Source of the DNA: Aplysia californica
Lineage: Eukaryota > Mollusca > Gastropoda > Aplysiida > Aplysiidae
Length of the DNA: 64,000 bases
NCBI RefSeq assembly: GCF_000002075.1
Contig: NW_004797886.1
Coordinates: 117,956-181,955 of the forward strand
Direction: 5' to 3'
In this document: positions 1-13,300 of the stretch, piece after piece
Numbering within the stretch: the stretch's first letter is position 1
Layout of the letters: each line of letters opens with the position of its first letter
Position numbers and translations under genes: made by a program
Notes under the pieces: model-generated
Seen by the model: only the letters and a program-made list of their open reading frames with translations
The model's database searches: none
Told to the model about the DNA's origin: nothing

Positions 1-292
1 CGCCCCCCTCCCGCCATCCCCGACCGTATCCTTCCCTCTATCAATTGGCTTAAACCTAGTGCTACTAATGGCACTTTTGTCTTTCAGTGGAATTTTCCTC
101 TTTAAGTCTTGGCCTATCCAACCGTCTGTTCCTCAGGTTCAGACTCGATTCCATCTTCCTCCTTCGCTTTTATCCCAGCCCAATTTAATTCTCATTCCTC
201 GTCACTTCTCACTAAGTTTTCACCTCCTTTCTCAAAGCACCCGCCAACCACTCACTCAAAATCTGAGTTTTCAACTCCTTACTCGGGTTTTG

Positions 293-446
293 AGTGGGTG
301 GTTGGCGGGCGCTCTGGTGTGGTTTGCTCCTTCTTTCCTATCAAATATCTATCGTCTTTATCCCCCCTCCTTCTTTTTTGTGTTTGTTACTCCTTTGTAA
401 AACCTCTAATCTTCTGGCGCTCTTTGTAAAACCTCTACTAATAAAA
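293..446 (+). repeat. Family A retroposon, copy A1
   Basis: Starts with the GTGGGTGGTTGGCGGG head and ends in CTACTAATAAAA. The stem-loop region has lost most of its loop. It lies outside LYST on the opposite strand from the intragenic copies. A short inverted piece of the head (about 241-258) precedes it and forms a head-to-head palindrome. Confidence 0.8.
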
Positions 447-1461
447 CATCGGAGAGAGACCGATAGACAGACAGACCGACAGGCAGACAGACTGAGAATG
501 AGAGAGGGAATGACATAAACGACATGAACTCAGCAAGTATTTTGATATGTATAAGCTTGCCAGTATTTAAGAAAGTACAGCATATTGATAAGGCATCGGT
601 GCACAAAAACACCTTGGAATGTTTACGATTATATTCTGAAACTTAATATCAATTCGAAACAATGAATTATGTGAAAGTGAGTAGTAGAAAATCAATCAAA
701 CAAAAAGCAACAATTTTCAAAGCATACATCTTATTTTCTCACATAACTCTGGGTTTTTTGTTTTTTTTTTACTTCAGACAGACATACATTTATATGTAAA
801 CCATATTTGCAATTATAATTTAACTTTGTGAACTGAAAGTCACCTGTCACCTTCTCCAATACTAAACAATTCTTTTACAAATAAAGATGATATAGAGCCA
901 ACATTCTGATTGGGAAACTGCTTTATAAATATCATTTCTCATTATCATTATTACAACATTTTTCAGTCATTTCTTTTAATCACACAATAATAAATCGAAA
1001 ATGAATTATCAAAAGGTGTGACCTGATGCGTCAATTGTTACACTGCAGTATTAGGGATACAACAAGGAAAGTAGAGACATTTTGAGCATCTGCGTGAGTA
1101 GTTCATATGAAACACTTTCCTATCAAAGTGTGCACATTTTGAGTAACAACATATAATAATTTGTGACTTATGAACGCACATGTGCATTCTTGAAATAAAA
1201 ATAAAGGTACAGAAAAACAATTGTCTCACAGTAGCAGCAGTCGATTATAAGATCATGGCACTTTTTTCACATGTCAAAAATCTGTCCAGCTTCTTGTGTG
1301 AGAATATTATATTGTAATTCCACACACTCGTTTCTTCTTTCAAGTTTCACAGCAAAGCACACATATTAAAAAAAAAAAAGAAGTGGTTTCCTTTACACTA
1401 CTGATAAAAATAACCACTTCCTAACGCCACCAAATACAACTCCTCCCTTCCCCCTCCCCAA

Positions 1462-1595
<134 letters not shown>

Positions 1596-2090
1596 TCTCT
1601 CAAATTATACATTTATGTAAAGCAATATCCTTAAACCTTTCACAGCAAAATATTTAAAAAAAAAATCTGAATTGAACACATTTCTTCTAACAAAGAATCG
1701 ACAGAAACACAGTTACATGAATGCAGCAACATGTAATATGTACATAAACTGACATATTAGAACAAACCTCTATTTTAGATGGTTTTCATCCCTTTTGTCA
1801 GACTATTTTGCCCACCAAAAAAAAATAAAAATACGGCTCTCATCCATGATAGCATGGCAGTAGTAGTAGACAGTACACTGTCACAATAAGCAACAATGTA
1901 ACTGATAGATCTACATTATTACATCCTGTACAGGCAACATATGAGGCTATTTAGGCAGAAGATGTCAAAGCAAGTGTGCAGTGCTGGCATAACTCGTGTC
2001 CAAAGCCATGAAAAATGACATGAGGAATCTTACACTGAAACTTTGTGTTTCCCATGCACTGACTCACTACTTTTGGAAGAAACAAAGCTG

Positions 2091-2268
2091 CAGAAGCAGC
2101 CAGTGGGTGGTTGGCGGGTTCTCGGGTGTAGTTTGCTCGTTCTTACCTATCCAACTTTCCATTCTCATTTCTCCTCCTTTTTTGTGTATGATACTCTCTC
2201 GTAACACCTCTAGTCTTTGGCAGTTATAAGACCTAATGGTGTTCCAAGTGCCGTAAAACTCTTACTAA
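2091..2268 (+). repeat. Family A retroposon, copy A2
   Basis: Complete copy with head GTGGGTGGTTGGCGGG and a CTTACTAAAAC tail. It is flanked by AACAAAGCTG (2081-2090) and AACAAAAGCTG (2269-2279), a probable target duplication. Confidence 0.8.
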
Positions 2269-4926
2269 AACAAAAGCTGTGGCCACAAATGCTTACTCTG
2301 TCCATCCACACAAAGGGATTTCACTCATAAAGTAGTTATAAAAAGACAGCTCACATATAGATGACCAGACAGTAACTTCAGTCTCATGTCCTGACCTTGT
2401 TTTCCTGCACATAGTAAAGACTTGATCATGACACATATGACAGTCAAAAGTTAACCCCCCACCCCCACCCATCCCATCAAAATTTCGTATCTTACGGGCC
2501 TAAACAGATCACTCTCTAGTCATATACACATCACTTCATAAATGATATATGTCATATACAAATACACAGTAGGCCTAAACAAATTACAGAATAATAGCAC
2601 AAACTTCTGAAGCATGGGAACTGGGCGAAAGCAAGCCAGACACAGCTCTCTGTTTAAAAACTTAAACTGCCATACATATAAGCAACAGAAAATACTGGTG
2701 ATGTACATAAAACTGCAAATTCAGACAAAGCTGCCATTTAAGAAAATAATCAACACAATGTTGAGCAAAACATGCTTTAAAAAAAAAAAAAGAAAAAAAA
2801 AGTTATAGGTTCCACAAGAATCAGAAATCAAATAGCAAAAAAAAAAGAAGACTGTTGACTCTTGTCAAAAATCCAGGTGAACACTTTGCATTCAAATGCC
2901 CATTCATGTAAACTTAATAAATGTAGGCCACAATGCTTATGCCCCAGATTAAAGAGCACAGCGCTAAAAGAAGAGAAAAAATAAAAAAGGAAAACAGAAG
3001 AAAAACTAACTATCATGGGCCAAAACTTCTCAGCTAGAAAAAGGTCAGGTTTACTTCAACAGGAAAACTATTAGCATTAATAGATAATAAGGACACAGTC
3101 GGCTGACATCCTTAGAAAGAGTGTGGAGGAGTAGGCCTATCACAGCTTAAAGATTCTTTATCTTACAATAGCTGAGAAATGTACAATCTCAATTTCATTC
3201 ATACTTTCGTTCCATATCTTCGGAAGACAACACACTGAAACATCCAAGCACAAGAAATGTCAATAACTATATATTCAAATATACAAAAACAGATGAAATG
3301 GTGTCTAGATTATCAATACTGCAAAAAAAAAAAAAAAGGTTGATACATGCACTAACAATGTTGCACCTTGGAGAGTAATCTTGTGGATGAAAGACTGAAT
3401 AAACAAGAAATGAATTTAAACTAATAACTGACAATTCTAGACCAATCAGATTTTTTAATGCCAGTGAATTATCACAAAATAATACATGAAATTCTACACG
3501 GCAGTGGGTTTTTCTTTTGCACAATCGACCATCATTTGGAGCACCAAAAAAAAAAGACGGAATTTCAAATGACGGGTGCTAAGTATTGAATAAAAATAAG
3601 CATATTTTTTTGCACAAAAATAATAATAGAACTGGACAGCAAAAAGACATAACCAACGAAACTACGGTGGGGAATATGCGCATTACTAAAGAAGGTTTCG
3701 AAAAAAAAAAACACTTAAAGAAACTTACTATAAATACTAAATGAAAAAATGGCATTTGCGGTGGGCTCTGAGGGGTCATCAAAGCAAGGAGTTGAGACAG
3801 CACCAGAAAGAAGACAATACACCATACTACAATTGCAAGCTTCTTTGACTTAAGTGACTACAAATGTGCACAGTGATACTCGGCAATTTCAAGAAAAAAA
3901 GCGTAGACTAGACGAGTCATCTATAATGAACAGTAAACATTAGCATAAATGTAATTACTATTTCTGCAGTGACTATAAAAAAGAAGAGGATAAGAATATT
4001 TAAGATAAATATACTCCTGCTTTACTGCCAGTAGAGAATGCTGTCAGAAGTTTTGCCCTAGAAACAGAAACTTAAAAGTGGGTCCATCTTGTTCTTATAA
4101 TTGATATATCTGTCTGCCAGGTTCTTTAAGGAGTATACATCCAGGTTTCTATTGCTCTTCCTGCCTACAAATCTATGCTCAATCAGCAGACGTGCATAAT
4201 CTCTTGTATAAGCACCAAGCTCTTTGCCCCTTTTCAAAACTTGTCTGATTAGTCATAAATCTGTCTTCATATCTAAATATATGTTTTTAAAACGATATAT
4301 ATGTATATATAAACTTCAAAAAATAATCAACGCATGCACCACCATAATATAAGCTCATATTCATGCGTAACATAAGCAAATATCAGAGTATATATTCTTC
4401 AAGATATAATTGTATGAAATAAAATCTCAGGAGGTTGACCAATGACTGAAATGTAAAGATAAGGGGCTATTCAGTATGAAAACAAGGAGACTTGTTAGAA
4501 CCGATAAGTAGAACACCTTTATGACATACACATGTTAAATAATTTCATAAATAACAATGTCACTGAGTCTGCATGGAGATCCACATTATGAGCACAAACA
4601 GGAGATCAGGAGTGGACAAAAACCCAACAAAGATGACCAGATAACAGAAAAAACAACATTTTCAACTTCCAGCAGTATTCAAGGTTTACAGATATTGTCT
4701 GAAATGGCAAAGGCTCTGTATATTCCAAACTGCTTCAACACAAAATAAATCTGGGACTGAAGAACAGGAAATATTGCCGAGCAGAGATTGAAGACTGGAA
4801 TTCTTGAAACAAAGCATTCCCAATACACCCTTAATAATATAAGCCACCCGAGGACAAAAATGTGATTGTTACCGACAGTTTTTTACAAGTGCATCAAAAG
4901 AAACTAGATTATTTAGAAAAAGGGGA

Positions 4927-4968
4927 GTGGGGGGGGGGGGGGGGTTGGGGGTGGGTGGGGAAGGGGTG
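4927..4968. repeat. G-rich tract
   Basis: A 17-base G run followed by TTGGGGGTGGGTGGGGAAGGGG; could form a G-quadruplex on the plus strand. Confidence 0.9.
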
Positions 4969-5021
4969 CCTTTCAGAGCCAACTTGGGCGGAGTAAGATA
5001 AAGTATACAAATAGACAGTAA

Positions 5022-5096
5022 ATTAATTTCCCAACTCAGAACTTGAACACTTATCTTCTACCTTGATAGTGAACAGCCTGACCACTAAACCACAGA
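5022..5096 (-). repeat. tRNA-like SINE fragment
   Basis: Minus strand GTGGTTTAGTGGTCAGGC (A-box-like) and GTGTTCAAGTTCTGAG (B-box-like). Confidence 0.45.
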
Positions 5097-6611
5097 CTGA
5101 AAGAGCTCCTTTTGTTTCAATTGTGGAAAACTTTTTCCAAGATGGCAATACTTCACTTGCATGGTTATACTTACTCTTTTGTCTTTGGTAAAGAACTACT
5201 TGTTATGTTTTCTAGACCTAATATATTGACTATAATAACTACTATCATCAACTAGTAAGAGCAGTACATGCTACTGAACAAAGAAATTTCAGGATTTAAT
5301 GCATCAAACTGTAAGAAAATATGATTGGTATGGAGGCGTCAAGAAAAAATGCCCGGGAATGTCAAAAGATGGAGCTGCAAACAATACTGAACTGGGTAAA
5401 ACATGGCACGTCTAAATGGACAAACTTATGAGTTGACAGTGTACAGCAGAATAGGATGGTAAAAAAGCCCACACTTTAAACAAATTCTTTCATCCAGAGA
5501 GGAGTAAAATTTGAAGCCCTGCACAGGCTATTAAGGACTTTTTTCTAGGAGCAATCATGAAAACATATCTTTAAAAATTCAGTATAAAAATATATCAGAA
5601 AAGAATAAAAAGATCTTTCGGAACAACTGTGCTATGAATCTTTTTGCTGATCTATCTTTGAGGGGAAAAAAATATCACACAGCAATGTACAATCCACTCC
5701 ATGAAAAAAAATATATTTGTAATCCCAAAAACTCACACATAAATTTGAATGAAAAAAAACAAGAACTCCTTGAACCTCGAATAGAACAGATATCATCACA
5801 AAGACGTAGATACAATTTTTATTTTGAAAATGCAAAAACCAATACGAGATCTTAGTAATATAATGACTCCTTACAGGTGCTGGAACTCCACACATAAAGG
5901 AATTACCTGAAATTGTTTTTCTTCATTTGGTCAAATTTCACTTGGGATTCAAAGTATAGGACGTCTTCTTTTACATTGTGAATTTTCATATCAAAACTTA
6001 AAAATGAAACGTCTTCTTTCGCATGGAGAAACTATACAAAAAAGAATAAACACTACAAGTTCACTTCAAAATACAGAAATTAAACATCTTTCTTTAACAG
6101 TTTCACGATAAAATGCGACAAATCAAATGAGAAATATAAATTTCTTTTTATCACCAATCTATTGGTTAGACTTCAGTAATTTTGTTTTTAGAGTAAAGAT
6201 GATGTAAGATCTTCAAACATTTTTAACAAAATGCTACAAACCCACTCTAATTTTTTTACAAAATACTTATCAAATGATATTTATTTTAAAGAGTAACTTT
6301 GGCTCTGACCTTACAATGATTGATGATACCAGTTACTAATAAAACTGAAATAATACAGATAACAAAACCAGCAGGTTGTGTGATTTGCATTAGCTAGTCA
6401 AATACAACAATTTAATTCCTCTACTCTTTGTGCTTTTGTCTGAATAGCTGCGTCTTAGTTTTTCTTAAGCTCGAAATCATATTTTAAATTCATCAAAAAA
6501 GAGTTACTGTTACTGAAGCCTAAATATAGGACTTAAAGTAATCAGGAACTAAAGGATTGCAGACAAATTTTCTGCCACTAAAAGCAAAGCCACATGACTT
6601 GAAGAAATAAC

Positions 6612-7228
6612 TTTATTGGCCTGCAATGGATTCTTTGCAATTCGTCAAGAAAGATCTACTGCCTTTGTCGCATTTAGTATAAAAAGCAACACTTGCTGTG
6701 GTGTTTTAAAGAGCACAAATTATGTATTGTGAAAAAGGAATTTGCTTCACCCTGCCGGATATTATGGTACTAGCTTTGGCTAAACTTTGAAAATGGCGCT
6801 AGTCTCATTTTGTCCACAAATTGTTCACATCGTATAACTTTCGATCAATACCAAGGAATGAAAAGTCTTCTATGTAGTATAATTTATATCAAAACATAAG
6901 TAAAGAGTATAATTTTGTATAGTGACACTGTATATGATTCCATTAACTTATCCTCTAGAGTCTTGATCTGTAAGGAAGTATTCAGTTTTGGATCAAAATT
7001 CCATTTTGGAAGGTGAAACATATTACAATAGCTTGTCCACTTGTCTTCACCACTACTTTGATATCTGTACATTTGATCAAGAGTTTGTCCCAAAGGCACA
7101 GATGATATCTGCTAGAAAAGAAAAGTCCCCTCTTGTCTGCCTCTCTCTCAGATTGATTGGGATGAACAACACTTATTCAGAAAGTAGTGCCTTGTGTAGT
7201 GTGGCCACATTCTGGACTGTACACCTAC
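6612..7228 (-). other. LYST: Putative LYST 3' UTR with AATAAA signal
   Basis: The first canonical AATAAA on the minus strand after the stop codon is at 6617-6612. It is followed within about 40 bases by a GT-rich stretch, as expected at a cleavage site. No other canonical signal lies between it and the stop. Alternative or longer ends are possible. Confidence 0.4.
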
Positions 7229-7373
7229 TTATTTTTCTCCATCTGCAGAATTGATGACTGGAATGAATTTGTCCAGCTGTCGGCGGATGAGCCTCTCCTC
7301 CCGGCTCCAGATGACCACTCTGCCGTCCGAGAGAGATGCCATCAGGTACTGAGAGTCAGATGTGAAGGTCAGG
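7229..7373 (-). CDS. LYST: LYST exon W49 (last WD40 blade and stop)
   Basis: Residues 3421-3468 and a TAA stop at 7231-7229. Encodes [20 protein letters not shown], matching human [20 protein letters not shown], then a short divergent tail ending NSADGEK. The acceptor is CCTCAG. Confidence 0.95.
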
Positions 7374-10300
7374 CTGAGGAGAGGACAGAATGTCGAAACA
7401 TTGATGTAGTGCAAACAGAAAGACAATGCAGGATGATGCGGCATCTTTGCTCGTCTGTGTTCTAACATTTTAAAACTACTACGCTACTCAAGACACAAAT
7501 GGAAAATTTGAAAACGGACTCCACATCTAAGTGTTCTGGGTGGGTAAAGTTAAGGCTACAAAGAACCTCATGTTGACAGTTCAGTCTAACGAGGACAACT
7601 AAACAGAAGAGAGGGTAAGTACACAGAGATAAAAGAGGAACAAGCACATAGGTTGTACCAGACCAAAATGAGAATTGCACTCTCTGTAGACAATTTATAT
7701 CTTGTAGACCATTTGCAGCATGCTAAATCTAATCCTTACAGCACTTTGTTATATTTAGACCTCTCATCATTCTGGTCCAGGTCATATTTCAGTACTTGAC
7801 TTCTCAGGCCTAACCAATACTGCTTGCATTGGCATTTTTTGCAGACATTAAAAAAAATAAAAAATTCTACAATGCTTTTGTTTTAAGTTTTAGAAAATTG
7901 CATAAAGAATATATTTCAGAGACAATGAGACACATTACGATAAAAATAATCCTAGTGGGTTTGAGGAGGCCAGTGCCCAGAGAAGGAAATACATGCGACT
8001 GGGGCTGTAACGGCCCTTAAAAAAAATTCTGAATGAAAATTTACATGATCAGAAACTGTGGTGCAGTGGTAAGCAAAGGACTTGAGCTTCACTTCAAAAA
8101 TGGAAAAATATATTCAGTGTTTTATCTCCTCCATATTTCTACAGGGATGTATCCTGAACAGCCTGGGCTGGTCTTGATAGGAAGAGTCAAAGCAGTCTAT
8201 CTCCTAATTGACCTACATTGTACCTATTAGGATGTCTAACATCTACAGTAATTTAGAACAAAGTGTCACTATATATCTTTCAATAATTTTCAGAATATCA
8301 GGAAGTCAAATTCATGCTAAAATCTCTCACCTTATCACAGCACGAGGATTGAGCATTTCCAAGTCTCGTAATGGTGTAAGATCCCAGCTGCTCCATAACC
8401 TAGAAAAGCAATTACGAAATAAACAAAGAATGGGTGAAACATTGTTACATTACAGTATTAACTAACCATTACTCTTACTTAAAGAAAGTCTTCACAATTT
8501 TTCTGTACATACATCACAGCTATGCAGTCCGTGCATGTACCAAAGAAAATAAAACATAGTAATTGTTTTCCCCCAGTTCATAAAAAATCCACGGTCGAGG
8601 AACTGTCAGCTACTACTCTCAAGCACATTTATCTTTTATCAATGTCTTTGATCGAACTTAAGTTGCACACTCAAGTATGTGCATTATTAAATTTTTAAAA
8701 ATTCTACAGATAGTAACCCTCACCTGAAAAAGAATTCAGAATGAAGACAAAGAAAGTATGGAATATTTATCTGACAGTTCATAGGCTTTGGTTTACAAAA
8801 CAATTTTTGTATAAGAGACAATGGCATATCTTCTGCCATATCTGTATAACAATCCACCACAGCTATCATCTAAACTTCGCAAAAAAAACTTATGGTAAAG
8901 AATCCATACCCTGGTAGTCTCAAACTGGCACCACGGAAAAAAAATTTGGTTAAAAATAAAAAGTAGTCTTGCTACGGTACCTGATGACACCAGACTCCAG
9001 ACCCCCAGCCACAACATTGACCGCTTTTCCTTCTGGCGCACACGAGTAGCCCAGGCAGTGGATAAGGTCACTGACTGTCTGAGAGGCAATGTGGATTGCA
9101 TTCACAGTGTGTAGCTGGAGACTGCACTCCTTGTCACCTGCAGGACAAATTACAGTTACTTTTGTTATAAATAGAGGTCACAGGTTGTTAAACTTACGGG
9201 TTAATTCAACTAGGGTCAAACCTTACGGTTACTTTAGTTATAAATAGAGGTCACAGGTTGTGAAACTTATGGGGTTAATTCAACTACAGTCTAACCTGCT
9301 CTCACTGCCGCCTGTGTAAAGACAATCACCTGTAGAAATGGCCACTTCAAATTTCTCCCATTAAGTTTAAAAAATAAAAGATTATTATATTGAAACTATG
9401 TAAAGCAGCCATCTATCTAAGATGGCCATTTTTCTCCTGATAATGGATGGCTGTCGGAGACAATTTTGACAGTAGTTAGTTCACAACTGAGACAAAGGAG
9501 ACAATATGTAAATTTGGACCTCTATTTTCTCTTGAGGAAATATGTTCCACTTACTCCTGGATACAAGTATTTTTTTCATGGCTTAAGGTATTTGAGTACG
9601 ATTTTTCATACAGACAGTAGGAATGTGTAAGAAGTGTCTTGCAAATAGTAACAGGTGAGAACTTTGTGTGTATATTCTTGTACTTGTGACAGCAAAATGA
9701 GATTGAAGATAAAACTTTAACCCCAGCAGGCATGAGAGTATCAAAAGCTCTTCGTTATGTTCTATGAAGACAGACATGAATTTGAAGGCCCCAACACATA
9801 ATCGCTTTCAATGGCAGTTCAGATCAGAGGTCTCTGTAGTGTATCATTGAGCAAGGCACTTGAGCACTTGCTCAAAAGCAGGAAGCTGCTTTGAGGTGAT
9901 CAGCAACTGAGTGCTTGTACAAGCCTTTAGATGTCTTTCCGTTTCATATGCAAAATGTTATTTTTTTTATTTTTCATGGTATGCCTTTGTACAAACAACA
10001 GACAAAGTCCCGTATAGGTACAAAATGAGTTGTATTTTTGTCTTGTTAAAATATTAAGTCATTGTTCTTTTGTCTTCTTAATCGTGCGTGCGTGCGTGCG
10101 TGCGTGCATGCATGCGTGCATGCATGCATGCATGTATGCATGTATGTATGTATGCATGCATGTATGTATGTATGTACGTATGTACGAATGTACGTATGTA
10201 TGTAAGTATGTGTGTGAGCAGGAGTGTGTATGAGTGTATGTGCGTGCGTCACGTGCGTGTGTGCGTGTGTGTGTGCGTGCGTGCGTGCATACGTGTATGT

Positions 10301-13300
10301 GGGCGTGCATGTCCAATTTATGTTAAACATCCAATGTGCTGCACCAATGTATGTAATTGCCGAACCATATGTTAAAATATGTGGATGTATGGGCCAAAGG
10401 CCTTTCAAATCAATAAATCATTTTGAATCTTTGTCTTCTTAATGCATTTATTATCTTAAAATATTCCGGCCACAATATGGAGAAAATTGTTTACTCTCAC
10501 CTGAATAACTAACACTGGCAATATCTCCCAGCGTGTCACTGACAGTCAGAGTCGACACTTCAGTACAGTGACTGGAGATTGAGCGCACGTAGGTTAACCG
10601 ATTCAAATCCCACAAGATGATGGTGCCGTCCTGACTGCCCGACACCAGTAGACTGAATGCCTGGCACACGTACAGACAGGTCACAGCACCGGAATGCCCG
10701 TACAGAGTTTTCCTCACCCCGCGCACCTGAAGGTTGCTTGGCTAATTGCAGGATGGACACAAAAGCATACTTAAATACTGATAAAGCGTAAAAAGAAAAA
10801 CCCACAAAAAATGTTCCAGATAATTACATAAAATTGGTTTTTTAAACAAATATTTTCACAAATTGTAATTCCAAGCAGTAAACGAAATAATGATGATAAA
10901 AAAGACATCCAACAATCCAATATAACTAAATCTGAATACAGTAATACAGTGTGTATATTACAAAGCGTTTTTGCTTGGAAGGATGTTCAAGTAGTTGACT
11001 ACAAATAATAATGATGTGCTCCTCCCCCTAAGAGATTGGGTGGTATGGGGTGGGGGTTTTCATTTGTGGCCACCATTAAAATTTCCCGGGGGGGGGGGGG
11101 GGGGGGGGGAGGTGTCTTTTTTCTGCTTTCCTTACATGATTTTAGGAGGGACATTCAGGCAGGCGAGTTTTTAAGTTATCTAAGAATGGCACGCATTAGG
11201 ATCAAAACACTTTTTTTTTTACTCATTTCAAAATGTACATCATAGCAAAATCAATACTAATAATAAAGATAATAACAACGAAATGATATTAGTATTAATA
11301 ATAAAAATAATAATGATAATAATAATATTATAATAATAACAACAAAAAATATTTACAACCTAGCAAATCAATATTTATAATAAAGACAACAATGAAATGA
11401 TAGAATAATAATAATAAAAATAATAATTTAAAAAATAATGAAATCAAAGAAATTAGGATGTGGGCTTCGGCTGAGAGGGACATAACATCGCAGCTGAAAG
11501 ACCTAGATAATTAGTAAAACTTTCTCCCCACTCAGGAATTGAACTCAGGTCTCCTGCCAGTGACAGACAGCAAAAACACATAACTGCTACACCACAGATG
11601 TCGGTTGTAAATTCAAAGAAGAAATGAGACACGTCACTATAGTGTGTTTTTACCTTGGAGGAGTTGTGGGTCATATTGTACGCGTTGATGACGCCTGCGG
11701 TGCCGGCAGTGAAGAGAAGACGGCAGTCTGGCACCGACTCCACGCACAAAATCTGGGGAGGAGAGATTTTATTCGTTTGAGAACAGAGAGTTTTAGTTTT
11801 AGTGAAGGTTTTACGAAGCACAGGCTGCTTTCATATCTTCGGATAGGTTTGGAAGACCAGAGATATCTCACTTCGAACAAAGCTGAGGATTTTCAATTCA
11901 AATGTGAAGTTGGTCCTGTTGTATGGATGTGAGACATGGAACACATCACAGACTTGCATAAAGAGGATCCAGGTTTTCTTGAACAGGTGTCTAAGAAAGT
12001 TACTGAGGATCAGATGGATAGACAGGGTCACCAATGTGGAAGTGTAAAGAAAAACAAGACAGATCCCAGTCAGAGATGAGGTAGGAAGAAGGCAGTGGCG
12101 ATGGATTGGACATACTCTCATGAAGTCAGGCAGCTGCATAACAAAGAAAGTTTTGGATTGGAACCCACAGGGTAAGAGATCAAGGAGAAGACCGCGTGGA
12201 ACCTAGAGAAGAATCACAGAAATCGACGTACAGAAAAGTGGAAGACATGGAATAACATCAAGAGTCTAGCCCAGGATAGAGAAAGGCAGAAGGTGTTTGT
12301 CCGTGGCCTATATACCCTGGTGCAGGGTGAAGAAGGCAATGATGATGAGAAGTTTTACGGCCATCGCAACTGCATAACGTCATATGAGTGCCAGAAGATT
12401 AGAGGTGTTACAAGAGAGTAACAAACATAAAAAAGAAGAAGGGGAGATAAGGACGAGAGATGTTTGATAAGAAAGAAGAAGCAAACCGCACCAGAGCACC
12501 CGCCACCCACCCACTGAGTACAGAGAGGCACACAGACAAGATACTGGTCACTTTGTGAAGACAAGAGATAATATGACAGCTAAGCAGAAATAAAAGAGGA
12601 GAAAGGAAAAGAAATATGATTAACCATCGAGAGGAGAGATTAGAAATATTATAAAAGCTCATTTCTGCTGAGCCCAGTTCTTCCACTGATTCAGTTTGAT
12701 ACGTAGATGACAAAGGTCACAAAGTTCAGGGACAAAACAGCAACCAGTGACACAAAAAAATGAGAGTGGCCAGTTTGGGACGGGGTGGGGGAAGAACACC
12801 TATTACTTTGGAATAATTTGATCAAAATCATCCAAAATCAAACATTTTGATTTTCTTTAACAGCATCCTATACATTTAATGCATTGAATAAAAACAACCA
12901 GTTAGAAGACTATTGCGCATTGCGGAGTCAGTTTTTAAATTAGAGCAAGGTGTATTTAGGCTTTTGTCAACTTCTGGGTTAGATTTAACACTTTTTCGTC
13001 ACATCTCGTCGATCGGAGATATTTACCACCCACTTTCTTTGGCTTTCCCCAAAATGCCTTTGCCTTTGAGGGCAAGGGTTTTTACTATATGAGCCTTCTG
13101 TGTTCGTGAAACAAAATGGAGTTAATTCGATACAGTATGCACTGACGTTGCTATCAACTCTTAGAAGTCAGCAAATCTATTGACTTGGTGCTAAACTACT
13201 ATTTTTTCTTGTTTTCCTCATTCATTAGAAATATCTGCTTGCCTGTACAACAACTGTACCCTGATACATCAAATCTTCACTCTTTTCTGAACATTTCGAT

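Noticed and set aside
59-400. Overlapping open frames of about 110 codons on the plus strand
   Set aside because: They come from T/C-rich sequence and a family A copy; no start context, conserved motif or splice signals.
10030-10442. Open frames of 70-120 codons on both strands
   Set aside because: Products of the TGCG/TGCA repeat; periodic, with no codon structure.
11453-11821. 122-codon open frame crossing the W45 acceptor
   Set aside because: Includes the true exon W45 in the middle, but extends into intron sequence and a tRNA-derived SINE; only 11654-11752 is coding.
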